Assembly: GCF_009905375.1 (NCBI RefSeq)
Contig: NC_133647.1
Coordinates: 744,001 to 808,000 of the forward strand
Reading direction: 5' to 3'
Origin: Apium graveolens
Taxonomy: Eukaryota; Streptophyta; Magnoliopsida; Apiales; Apiaceae
DNA length: 64,000 nt
Shown in pieces: positions 21,404 through 32,910 of this stretch. Under the pieces are notes generated by a model that made no database searches, had not been told where the DNA came from, and worked only from the letters and a program-made list of their open reading frames with translations. Position 1 is the first letter of the stretch, and each line of letters opens with the position of its first letter. Made by a program: the position numbers and the translations under genes.

Positions 21404-24015
21404 GGATCAAAACTTTTGGAATTGCAGTTCTCATAGGCCCGCTGAAGATATTGCTTATGCTACTGCACTTTTTTCCAGAAAGGAGGAAGAGTGCTTAACT
21501 GGTATATGCTACGTATTATACTGTATCTTTAATTTTTTGAAATCTCTATAATATAAAAATTCATACACCAGTTTTTTTCCTCTCACTAAGGACACCTGGA
21601 TGATGTTATCTTGTCACCAGTTTTAATTGTTAAAACATGTGATAAGCATTTACTCAACTGTCATTTACTCTTGTGTGTTGGACCTACTTTCCTGGTGGGA
21701 CAAACTTGGGCGTACTTCTGGCGCATTTTTTTACAACAAGTTATGATTATGATGCTCGTATAGATGAGAATGGTTAGTTTTCAAACATTGACAAAGAATT
21801 ACCCACTCATGTTTTTTGTCTGTGATGTGATTAATGTGGTCTCAGTTTCTTCATTACAATGTAATTATTTTTCTGGCATTCGAGTTTGTTAAATCTCCCA
21901 AAATGGAGGACATCTCTGGGAATTGGATAGAGCTCTTAAGTTGTACGAGAGTGCTCTGCTGAAGAATGCCCGGACCATACTTTCTTTTGGACTTTTACAA
22001 GAGGTGTACAGTGCTTCTAAAAATCTACAGTAAGTCTTTATAAACCGTCATGTTCGTACTTGCATTTGGGAAGACTTTCACATGTAGTAGTTTAGCCAGT
22101 CAAGTTCAGAGCAAGCTAAGTAAATTAACTGAGAGGTTAGGTACTATAAATTAATAAATTCTGATTATAATATATCTGTTACAGGTTAGAATATAGAACT
22201 CCTGTATCTCCCAACCTATAAAAGTAACAGAACTAAATCTTTTATTTTTTCAAAACCCAACTCTTACCTCGAATTCAGATATTTGTTAACAATACTTTCC
22301 ATTCCGCCCAACTAACAGACACCATAAGTGTCTGCTGTAATAGTTTCCAAGGGGAAATTTTTATCATCTTATCTTTATTGAGTCTGGGCTGTCTAGCTAG
22401 TATTTTCTGTTAATGGGCATTCAAGTTTTGTCATTTTAATGGAACCTTTCCCATCTTACAATTTACAATATGGCGTCTTAGAAATACACCCTCATTGATA
22501 GTCAGAATTTCTCATCTTATAGCCCAATGACCCTACGTCCACAATCACCCGATTCTTCCCACCCTCTCTGTCTCACAGTTATCCACACTCACAGTTACAG
22601 TATATAAGCATTTCCTATTTGCAGTGTTTCCATTTGGTTAGAAGGAACAGAATGAGGTAGAATGGAATAAACTAAGACTAATTCGTGTACATTATGCGTA
22701 CTTGTCATTTTTCCCCCTTCTCATTCCACAAGTGTAAACAATAGCTTGTTCCTTGTAGTATAATGTAGAATGCCTGTCCTTTCTTCGTGCTCATGTCCTA
22801 CACAAATATAATTATCGTCAAACTGCAATTTTTACTTCACCTCTCATCTTCGTAGTCATTACTGTTTATATGTTTCCTATTCAAATTTTGTTATTAGTGA
22901 CTCCAATCTTGGTTTTAATGATGGCACTTATTCCTAAGTTAGTGATGTAGGCTAAGACAATCACGCAGGCCGACTTGTAGTGAACGACTAAATCCCTGCC
23001 CCAGTTGTTTGCTACTTCTTGTACACATTTGCTGTTGACTTTTGGCTGTCTAGGAGACTAGGCATTCGAACTTTCTCACTTTAACAATGCGGAATGTCTC
23101 GATGTGTTTTAGGAGCTTTTCTTTGATCCTATGTGCAGCAAGCAACTTGGGAGCTTTGTTTAATAGATAATAGTAATATGCAGTCTAACTCAAAATCAGT
23201 ACTAGCATCTCAATTCTGGTCTCAATTCTTAGTGAGTTGTATTATTTCTGTTACTAAAGCCATTTTTTTAGGTTGATATATATGCAGATGGTCCAGGAAT
23301 ATGTGCTCCATTCATTGCTAACTTGGACCATAAAGAGGGAACAGTAGTGGAATTTCACAACCCATTCACTCGTAAAAGCTTAGACTTCTTTGAATCGAGT
23401 TGAACCTTGTATTGAGAACTCTAGACAGGTGAACCTTTCTTCATGTCAGAAATTCATTTGGTACTCTCGAGCTTTCAGAAAGGATCTTAGCCAAACGTTT
23501 ACCAGCTTCGCGAGTCCATTTCGGTCTACACACGGCTAGGCACTTCTGGTTGTTGGTTTCTCGATAAAAACTCTCCGATGTCGAAGATCTCAGAATTGCC
23601 TCAACAAAAATATATGGAATTGGGCCTGAAAAAGCCATTCAGGTTCCACCTGCCAGTGTGGTTGGTCATTATACTCCCAGATTGCAACAATGTATAATCC
23701 AACACAGCAAAGGTATTTCAAATTCCGTAACCGTGACAACCGAACTCTGAAGTTGATAATTAAAATGGCCAAATGAATATTATTGTTTCATTTGGTTGGA
23801 CTTTTAAGCAGTTAGAATGGCCATTTAATCTGGTCCTTTTACTTCTTTTGTATAGGTTGGATGACGGTCTTCTCGTACGGAGATGGTACCAATCCATTTA
23901 GAAATATCTAAATGGGAAGTATTTGCGGAGAAAGATGGTATCCAGGACAAGGCAGTTTTTGTTCATAAAGGTTTTCTTGAACGAATCTATGCACAGAACT
24001 TGGAGATATAAGCGT
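21404..24015 (+). pseudogene. Beta-galactosidase (GH35) pseudogene, exon remnants
   Basis: Six blocks in exon order match plant GH35 beta-galactosidases, which trim galactose from cell-wall polymers. 21404-21501: HRPAEDIAYATALFSRK. 21680-21775: the signature HGGTNFGR...SYDYDAP region, now degraded (PGGTNLG, SYDYDARIDENG). 21896-22030: PKW..LWELDRALKLYESALL in mixed frames. 23270-23400: VDIYADGPGICAPFIANLDH. 23641-23715: ILPDCNNV. 23855-24015: WEVFAEKDGIQDKAVFVHKG. Several junctions keep splice-like GT or AG. The N-terminal catalytic half and the C-terminal domain are absent and frames are broken, so it is a relic. Confidence 0.75.
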
Positions 24016-25117
24016 AATGAAAAATACCAAAATACCTCATTTCAGACTCAGATGTTCTATACCTACACAAAAAAATTCCCATGTACTAGCTATTACGAAC
24101 ACTGCAAAACACACTTCAGTCTGAAATTTGTATATGTTTGGCTCTGCTTTCCAATAAAAATTGATACCTATTTTGAAATCCCTTTGCATTTATAATCAGA
24201 TTGCCAATATCCACATTCAAATTGATAATTGGAATATAGAACATGAATGATCCATTTTTTTTTCAGATCTTTTGAAGATGTTCTGGTCCTAACCTGTGTA
24301 CTTTAATTTGATGCATAGGTTCACAAAAACTCAAATGGATTTTGACTTCTTTACACTTCATCTTCAAATTCAGAATTATCTAGATTTACATTTGATTTAA
24401 AATCAGAAATTCTAAAATTTAAGCCAAAATAGAAGGGAAATATCCGGTATATAATACCACCACAATATAAGACCAAGACATAATATCTGGTAATAATTAT
24501 GACACAAATTTAAATAAATGATATAAGACCAAAATATAAAGATTAGGATATGACACAAATCTAAATGAATTAAGCATTTATATTTATTTTATTTTGGTAA
24601 TTATGTACACAAATTCGATCAAAAAATTATACTCTTTCTTATATCCTACTATGGGTTGCTCAAAAAAAAATCAAATAAATTTATATATAACTCAAAATTG
24701 CCATCATTTTATTTAGTCAAAACCTTTTTTAATCGTGTGATGTATCTTTAAGTATCAATTGACACTTAAAAATATAGAATTAATTTTACTAGATATTTCA
24801 TGATTTTAATCGTTTTTGTTTACTTTGAAATCTTATAATATAAAATTATCTTACATGAACACAAAAAAAAAAAAAGAAGAAAGAATTTTATTTTAAAAAA
24901 TAAGCTCGTTAACTTAATTAAGACAAGTGGAATATTAATAGCAGATAAGTAGAGGAACATATTTAATAGAAGTAGATAAGAGAATTTAGGAAAATATAAG
25001 TAAAGTAAAATGTTTATAGAATGTTAGGTTTGAGAAACAGTAACATGTTTGAGAAAAGCCGACAAGTTTGAGAAGCAGAAGAAAGAATACACTACTCGTT
25101 GATTCTTTGGTCCAAAT
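24016..25117. other. AT-rich spacer and upstream region of the next gene
   Basis: No gene is seen. A motif of the form ATATAAGACCAA...GACACAAAT.TAAAT is repeated twice at about 24465-24575. A poly-A/purine run lies at 24860-24885. No convincing TATA box could be assigned for the gene starting at 25118. Confidence 0.4.
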
Positions 25118-25984
25118 ATGGCTAGTGAAATGATTAAAGGTTTGAATGTTGGGTATGTGGTGATGACAGAAATCTATGGAGATGAGGTTCCTAGAATTGG
25201 GGGTGGTCTTTGTATCAACTCACAAGGATGGATAATCACCACCGCAACGTTAACTCCAGCTAATCTTGAACGAGTTAGGGTTCGATCCAGGTATTCCACT
25301 GAATTTAGGCCAGCAGATGTTCTACACGTGAAATCGTGTTTTGGTATAGCTTTTCTAAGCATTCAAGATGTGGAAGAAGACGAGGTGTTCAACTATCTTA
25401 ATATTGCAGATAATCTCTCGATTGAGGAGGGAGATGGATTTTTTTCGTGGATTCACAATAATCCCATTGTTTTTTCATTCATCACCGGAAATGCCTCCTT
25501 TCCATTTGAAGGTGCAATTTTTCCTTCATTTGATAGTAGTACTACTGTTGATACTACTGTTGAAGATGATTTGTTTGATTTGAGGCAAAACGAATATTCA
25601 GAAACACGGTCTTTTCGAACTATTGGAGGAGTTATCGAGAGCAATCCTCGTAGATCGGAAATATGTTCTTTACATCCAGAATTACCGGTGATCGAAGTCC
25701 ATGGGTTTCTTTGTACTAAGGGATATGGCAGCCCGGTATTTGACATGGGTGGTAAATTTGTGGGGTTGATCCTGTTTAAGTATCGTGAAATGAATTATAT
25801 TCTACCAAGCAACATGATCAAGTCTTATCTGGATTTTATAACGGGGACCCGGCCTTCAGCAGCTCGTGGATATGACGTCGGGGTATATTTACTTATTCTT
25901 GATTTATATAATGTGTTGTTTTTAGTAATTGACAAATGCAGTACACAAGTTATAATCATGGTGTCCTCTAACTTAAGTAATTAG
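25118..25984 (+). CDS. Trypsin/Deg-fold pseudo-protease, paralogue 1
   Basis: The 288-residue frame begins MASEMIKGLNVGYVV. It shows the two-barrel chymotrypsin/HtrA pattern: GGGLCINSQGWIITTATLTP (where HtrA has TNAHV), FGIAFLSIQ (where HtrA has TDLAVLKI), and KGYGSPVFDMGGKFVGL (where HtrA has GNSGGPL). By this alignment His, Asp and Ser are all replaced, so proteolysis is unlikely and a binding role is possible. There is no signal peptide or PDZ domain. The last residues after RGYDVG are probably intron read-through, because GTATAT at 25883 sits at the same place as the intron in paralogue 2; the real exon would then end at 25882. The family name is unknown to me. Confidence 0.7.
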   Translation: MASEMIKGLNVGYVVMTEIYGDEVPRIGGGLCINSQGWIITTATLTPANLERVRVRSRYSTEFRPADVLHVKSCFGIAFLSIQDVEEDEVFNYLNIADNLSIEEGDGFFSWIHNNPIVFSFITGNASFPFEGAIFPSFDSSTTVDTTVEDDLFDLRQNEYSETRSFRTIGGVIESNPRRSEICSLHPELPVIEVHGFLCTKGYGSPVFDMGGKFVGLILFKYREMNYILPSNMIKSYLDFITGTRPSAARGYDVGVYLLILDLYNVLFLVIDKCSTQVIIMVSSNLSN

Positions 25985-27450
25985 GTGTAGCAAAGTTTAA
26001 GTTGAAGAAAAATAGAAGAGATATGGCATGCAATACTGGTAGGGTTAATAAGTTTGTCAATTCGACCCCAATCAGCGCAAAAATATGACACATTGCTTGT
26101 ATTGTGTTTATTCAAGCTGAATCTTAAACATACTAGTACTCTATGTTATGATACCGGAGTCCAACTTGAGTTGTGCGAATTATATTCAATCAATATGTGA
26201 CAATTACTACTCTTTTTGTGGTTCAAATATATCTTACTATTAATCTACTTATACCAAGTCAACTTACGTGCTTTACCTGTTTTAAGTCTCATTCTTTTGA
26301 AAGATATATGGGAAATATTTGTATATATATATAGTATCTGATTACATTTTTGTTATAATTACAAATATACCACTAACATTCTTAATTATCAACACTAGTA
26401 CAATAATTTAGAACTTGTAAGCTATTTATATTCACATCATATTCGATGGTTCGAAGCTACTGGTATTATTTGAATGAAGTTTGCAATAGTCCGTATTATA
26501 TTCAAATCTAGTAATGTACTATTTGAGTCCTATAAAAACTAACTGATCGAGCAAAATCTAAGCCTAGTGGTACTGGAAGGTATTCAGGTCACTTTTATTT
26601 CTAAGTGTGTAAAAAATATGTATGATGATGTCTTCTGCTACTGTTACTTTATCTGTGAGGAGTCAGTCTGTGAGAGTCTGTCTCACGTATCTTGATCTTG
26701 ACATCACGATTTTCACGACATGATCATGAAATATTTCTATTTCATTCAACCTTGTATTTTCACGTTTACTCATCAGTGATGATTCCCTTATACGACCTAA
26801 TGACACCAATAATTTGATGTCCTGCGTGACGGTACCTGTTAGGAATAAAAGAGGCATCATATTATGATATGTATAAACTAGCATCAAGTACTTTGTCTAG
26901 AAGCTGTAATTCCAGTTCAAAATTAATAGTAATTTCTTTGTATTATGTTCATGAATGATAGTGAATTTTAGAAATTAAAGAAGCCATCATGACCTTTGAC
27001 TTGTCACAGTATTATATTCAAAACAAATATTAAAATCTAACCTCATGAGCATGTATTTGAAAATCACTGTACCATTGTTCATAAATTTGCTTTGTTATGA
27101 ATTTGAACATTTTTGAAAGAATTGCTTGGACTCCAGAACATAATACCATGCAAGATATTTGGCTTTGAAGAAAATCGAATTCTGAAAAACTAAGTACTTC
27201 TGCCTAGTGACTTTTCAAACCCAACAGTGCGATAATTAACTTTCCCTGCTTAATAGTATGTAACAGAATATAACAGCCTCACTCACCATCAATAAACAAT
27301 TGCCTAGCACAATTGATTTTTACATTTTTGGTAAAATTTAAAAGTATGGGGAGGATATATTTGCCTCAAATATGCTTGTTTACAAACTACCTGTTTTATC
27401 GCCTCCAAAAAGGTATACTGATCTATTCACTTGGTACCCTTTGCAGTTAA
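25947..27450 (+). repeat. Segmental duplication, copy 2
   Basis: Partner of 19568-21300. It starts inside the presumed intron of the first pseudo-protease gene and ends just before the second. Together with the paralogous genes it indicates local tandem duplication. Confidence 0.8.
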
Positions 27451-27462
27451 ATGCAGAACTGG

Positions 27463-27492
27463 AAATGGCTAGACACTCAAATGATTTGCGAG
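27463..27492 (+). pseudogene. Orphan first-exon fragment of the pseudo-protease family
   Basis: ATGGCTAGACACTCAAATGA encodes MARHSNDLR and is followed by GAG/GTTAGT, a plausible splice donor. It resembles the true start of paralogue 2 (MARRSREIN) 440 bases downstream. It may be an alternative first exon or a duplicated stub. Confidence 0.35.
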
Positions 27493-27908
27493 GTTAGTAC
27501 AATGCTCGCACTATTTTACTATAACATTATTCAGAAGAACATGCATAGAGATCTCACGTGATACCATTTCTTCCTGTTCTGCCACTACTAAATCAACCAT
27601 CTGTCTAGTTCCTTTAATTTGTAAACCATTCCTTCCTTAAATGCTCAATTTCGACATGGGAAAATAATGGCTGAAATAAAGTAAGAAGTGATAGTCTTCC
27701 TTTAGTAAAGAAAGAAGAACTCATGTTTTAGTATTGATAGGTATTTTTTGTTCTCCTCCTGTTAACCCCGAAAACTACATTTCCTATAATGGCTTAATGT
27801 GCATTTTCGATGTGAAAATATGATTTAATGTTCATAATATTTGAAGTCAATCAACCGTTAGATATTTTATCCTCATTCCTCCATAACCACTTGAATCAAC
27901 ACGCAGGT

Positions 27909-28890
27909 ATGGCTAGGAGAAGCAGAGAGATCAATGAATTAGATGCTGTGTACGTGATCTCGACAGAAGTACCAAGCATGCAGCATATTATCGGAGGTGG
28001 TCTATGCATTAGGCCAGAAGGGGTGATAATTACTACTGCCATGGTAACTCCTGCTAACCATACAGAAGTTGTCGTTCGTTCAAGAAATTCCAATGAGTTT
28101 AGGCGAGCAACGGTTTTGAACGTAAATTTTTCGTTTGATATAAGTGTTTTGGTCATTGATCCTCGTGAAGAAGATGAGATATTTGGGTTCATTGATATTG
28201 GACAAGATTTCCCCCCTATTGAGGAGGGAGATCCACTGTTCTCGTGGATTCACAGCATTAATATTGCTTTTTCAAACATTACCGGAAAGGTTTCCTTCCC
28301 GTTTGAGTCGGTGGTTTTTCCACGACCTAGTAGCAGGAAGACGATTGGTAATGCTCTTGCGGGAGAAGTAGTTGAAATTAGGGAAAATGCGTTCTTACAA
28401 ACACCGTCTTTTAGAACTATTGGGGGGATTGTTGAAGACATGGGGGAAGGGCGGAGGAAATTGAGCCATTTACATCCAAAATTACCGCTCATTGAAGTTC
28501 ATGGATTCAGTGTCAATCAGGATATCTATTTAGATCAGGATTGCTATGGCAGCCCCGTGTTTGATAAGCGTGGTGGATTTGTTGGATTGATCATGTTGGA
28601 ACATTGTGAATTCACATATGTACTACCAAGCCGCGTATTCAGGTCTTACATAAGCCAAAATCTTACAAAATGGACTTCATCTCGAGGCGGCGCGGGATCT
28701 TCGCATCACAGAAAAGGCAAGGATAACAAGTCAAGAAAAGATAGGGTTCCACATTTTCCTGGTGGACATGATGGGGTATATATACTTTTTTCTTAATATT
28801 TAAGAATTAGATACATATGTTTATAATCTTTTTATAAAAAGCATGATGTTTGTTTGTTTGTTTGTTTGTTTTCTATAGGAGTATGTCTAA
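27909..28890 (+). CDS. Trypsin/Deg-fold pseudo-protease, paralogue 2
   Basis: I take the ATG at 27909 (MARRSREINELDAVYVIS) as start, because similarity to paralogue 1 begins there. The upstream frame from 27828 is probably 5' UTR or intron, since CACGCAG just before could be an acceptor. Domain order matches paralogue 1: GGGLCIRPEGVIITTAMVTP, FDISVLVID (Asp kept), and CYGSPVFDKRGGFVGL (Ser replaced by Tyr in the aligned position). A basic, Ser/Gly-rich tail (RGGAGSSHHRKGKDNKSRKD) is extra. Exon 1 likely ends at 28775 (GGG/GTATAT). An intron with a GTTT repeat runs to ACTATAG-like 28878, and exon 2 gives only EYV before TAA at 28888. Catalytic activity is unlikely. Confidence 0.7.
28848..28872. 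repeat. (GTTT)n microsatellite
   Basis: Six GTTT units lie just before the intron acceptor of the second pseudo-protease gene and may serve as its polypyrimidine tract. Confidence 0.85.
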
Positions 28891-29638
28891 CTGGAAGAAT
28901 GAGCAGAGCAGCTTGGCTATCCTCAAGCGTATAATATCTACCCTCCACTAGAGGAGTATGTTCAACTAGGAAGATGCTAACTAGTATTGATTTTAATATT
29001 TGGAGATGAGGGTCCTTTGTGGATTACTGAGCTTATTATCAACTTAGGTTGTACTCCAATTCTAGCTGATGAATCTGGATTCCTTACTAAAGGATCAAAC
29101 TTATGTGATTCTTGATTTGTTGTCTTGTTACAATCTCAAGCCATCTTTCTTAAATGTTTAATATTCTTACATATCGTTCTCTGTTCATCCTTAATTAGCT
29201 TTAATCTCAAGCATCTATTTACATCTTTCTTACATGTTTAATATTCTTACATATCGTTCTCTTTTCATCCTTAATTTGTGTATGATAAATAAAATACTTT
29301 TACACTTTTGCTCAAGTTTCTGGCTTTTAATGCATTGAGAGTATACATGTCATTAGTGTTTTTTTAGTTTGTTGAGGGCCTCGAGGCTTTGATCACAACT
29401 TGACGCATGTACTTCCCATACAAAGAGCTGCAACCACAAATAAAAAAAAAAAAAAAAACACGACGATAACATGATTATTCGTGATACACAACATGCTCAT
29501 CCATTTTTCTACTTTGTCTCCAATACGCATCATCCTCTTTACCAGATTAAGCATGCAATTGGAGATTACGCACTCTCAGCAAACAGTTTCATCCAACCAA
29601 GGAGGTTGATATAAAGGAAAGCAAGATAGGAAATAAAA
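28891..29638. other. Decayed exon tail and spacer
   Basis: Beyond the TAA at 28888 the same frame continues LEE, TGA, AEQLGYPQAYNIYPPLEEYV and QLGRC to a stop at about 28981, so the ancestral protein was probably about 30 residues longer. The rest is AT-rich spacer with a duplicated motif (ACATGTTTAATATTCTTACA near 29150 and 29230) and a poly-A run at 29441-29458. Confidence 0.45.
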
Positions 29639-30091
29639 TACTTGATGCATACAACTTACAACTTGACATGGCCACCACTCACTAAATTTCTACTATGAAA
29701 CCCTTTTCAAACCAGTACATTCGCATAGCATTCAGCTATTATGATAATCCAAATTAGTACAGCATAGGCAGATGAACAGTTACAACAGTTCCCAGACCAT
29801 GACCTTAAAGTTACAAGTTAACATACATATGCTATTCACAAAACAGACAAAAACATTTTATACAAAACACTTAAACCATGACCCTTGTCCTGTTTTTCTT
29901 TCTTGACCCCTTCCAGAAACAAGTAGCAGAAACAAGTAGCAACTACAAATCAGTCTGCCAAGTGATTCTTTTTCGCAAAAGCTAATCACGGCTATCAGCC
30001 AGACATTCTAATACCAGCCTTTCTTTTTTTACTGCTTCACTGAAGTCTTTGTTTATGAGACATTTAATCCTGACATAAAAATTTGAGCAAG

Positions 30092-30362
30092 TTATCTGCG
30101 TTGGCTGCACATCTGACACACCGTTGCAGACCTGGAAGGATTCAGATAAGTGCACTGATCACAAGCCCAACTTCCTGGATCCTCAGCGCCTTTGCTTGAT
30201 CCTCCAATCCGGAACAAGCTTTTTCCTCTCCCACTTTTTGTTTTGCTACTCCCTGCAACACATTTTGAGCTTGTTGTCTTGCTAGAGGCTCCTATGGAAT
30301 TAACATCTGATAGACCATTCTCCAATGCTCTGACCAAGTTTTCGAAGTAATTTCGCTTGACA
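30092..30362 (-). CDS. ARI C-terminal exon with RanBP2-type zinc finger (exon m')
   Basis: After the acceptor CAACAG the exon reads [18 protein letters not shown], then a Ser/Lys-rich linker and a RanBP2-type finger: [14 protein letters not shown] and CQMCSQRR at the end, i.e. CX2C...CX2C. Such fingers bind ubiquitin or proteins and are found at the end of plant ARI7/8-type ligases. This is the only complete copy; the unit B copy lost the finger. Flanking splice phases match exon l'. Confidence 0.85.
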
Positions 30363-31777
30363 CTGTTGTGGCATTCAATAGCATGTTAAGTGATGTATCA
30401 ACAAAATTTTCCCAGAAAATTATTTTGTAACAAGAATGAAAAAAAACAAGGTACTGCAATATATTAATACAGCTTCTCTTCAGAGCCTAGCTTCAATTGG
30501 TGCATATTGACAAGTGGGCAACTGACTACGTTTTCATAATGTTAACCAGGTACAGCTGTATGCTTTATAGTTTACATAGCTTGCGCAGTACATGCTGACT
30601 CACATATCCTTTTTCAAACAACTAAAAAGAAAGTCAAGTACAATATACTGCAAACTCAGATTGTTTCTCTGACAACAAAAAAGAAGCCAAGTACAAGATA
30701 ATGCAAAAGGCAACTGATGCGGTATCATCAGGTAAACTTGCAAATATTCTGAACACAGACATGAAAACAGAACTCCAGATCCATATAGCTTAGATAGATG
30801 GTGGGATTACGATTCATTGGGTTTAAAACAAAACAACCTCAGAAATTTCAGTTCCTTGCATGGAAGAGGACCTCTCCCAGTTTTAAACTGCTAGGTCAAT
30901 TACAAAATCTTTAGGATAACTTCTAAAAACTCTAGCACAAAGACTTCCCATATGTTCAAGTTCTACCTGCGGCCTGCGCACTCTTTTCCGTTTAAGTTTT
31001 TAACAAGACTCTTCATATAATTTCGTTGATTCATGGCCCATGTAGTAGTGCCTAGCTTAAAATCAAACGCTACTAAAGAAACCCCAAGAAGAGGCTAACA
31101 AAGTACCCAAACTAATTGCTTTTAATTGATGACAGTACACGTGTTCCAGCATCTACTAATTTGAAAACAAGCACTCTTTGTATATATCATAAATCAAACA
31201 AACTTTAACAATTCACTAGCCTACAAACCCTTTGCAGAATGAGCTCTGATGTTAAAACTCGCCCCCAAGAAACAGTCCAATATCTCAATTTACACAGTGC
31301 CAAATTTCCCCAAGAATATTCCACATATTGACAAGTTATAAGCTACTTGGTTTACAAAATCATTAACTTCTAGAGTTCACCTAGAGTTTCATACTCCCAT
31401 AACATCCCATAGCAATTTTCGAAGTAAAACTTCAGATACAGAAGCTCAATGAAGAGGGACTAAACACCTACTAATTTTAAGCATGTATGTTGCTCAATAG
31501 AAAAAGACTATTAACTGACTGACAGCTTATTAATTCATAGGGTTAGCTTGATTTAGTGAGCGCACCCAGACTGGGACAACTCAGTAAATCTCCAGTCCAC
31601 CCTACTAAATAGCCTTCCTTCAAACCCCCTCTCTGCCCATCAGTAAAGTGCATACAGCAATTTCTTTTGCACTTCATTTTGTTTCAATATAACAGAAAAT
31701 AAATATCTTACACAATATATACCTAGTCAATCCAGCCAGTTTTGTACGAAAACCACTAAAATCTTCAGATGTACCAT

Positions 31778-32910
31778 CACCGAGGTAATTCTGTAATTCC
31801 TTCTCTGCGCACTGATGGAGCCTTTCTAAATTAGCCTCAGCTTCACCTGTTCAACAAATGAAAACAGAAATAAATTACCAACCCAACAAAAATAAGTTCC
31901 TGCTAAATTACATGATAAACACCAGGGAAATTTATACCTTGCAAATACTCAAAGAACTGCCTCTTGGCAAGCTCGTGCTCTGGCAAGTAGAATCCATACG
32001 CATACGTCCATTTCAACACTCGCCTACATTCGACAATCTGCCAGCACAAAAATACCAAGGGAACTGTTAATCAATTCATGCACAATGTAAAATGGTCTAA
32101 AGTAAAGAATCAGAGATCTGCTGCTTCAAAGTGTAAGAGGTATATTCTTTAGCTTTCAATTCGTACTGTATCAACATGTAAGTGGGAAACATACCCTGTC
32201 CAAGTTGAATGGAACCACCACTTTCTTATATCTGAACATAAAATCCATCTGGCTTACAGAAATAACTTACAAGAGAAGACAGTTTCGGTGACTTGTTAAT
32301 GCTAAACTGGGATTCATTCTTAACTTCTTTTAGGAAACATAAATGTTTAAAAAATGAGATATTAGATGAACTTCTAAAAGTATATAGGAGACCAAAAGTT
32401 TTAGGACAAAAATCGTTGAATAATTAGTAGTGTTTTCATAGCTTGGTTCACCAAATGTGCATTAGTATCTAAGTTCATTATTATGCAAAGATGATTAACC
32501 CGGTTAGTGCAATTTATGCTTTATTCTAGTGAGATCATCACTGCTCTCTTCGTGTTGATATATAGGAACATGTATGGATTACAAATGAGAATTGATATTT
32601 AATTATTGATTAAGATTTACTTTTTATTATTTCTTTATATTCGTTTTTACTTTTTGAGAAATCCTTAGCATAATCCTTAGTGTAGTAAATGTTATGCTAT
32701 TAATTTCCTAAGTATATCTTTTAATGTTATTTTCATTATATACCACAGTTCTAATTACTCTTCTGTATATCTTGCTAATTTACACTACATCATGAAGACT
32801 AGGAACATAAGTGGTCTAAAAGCCACAGAAACTTGTTTGGAAACAAGTTGTGGACACTGAAAGTAGAGGGCACAGGAATTGCAAGAGTTAAGATTAAGAA
32901 ATTTAGACAT
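31778..32910 (-). repeat. Internal tandem duplication in unit A, copy 1
   Basis: The segment runs from mid exon l' to the base before exon j's donor side. CACCGAGGTAATTCTGTAAT at 31778 recurs as CACCGAGGCAATTCTGTAAT at 32911. It carries exon k' and the following intron. Confidence 0.85.

Noticed and set aside
23923..24195. 90-codon frame MRRKMVSRTRQ...
   Set aside because: Overlaps the last beta-galactosidase block in another frame, has no recognisable motif, and looks like chance.
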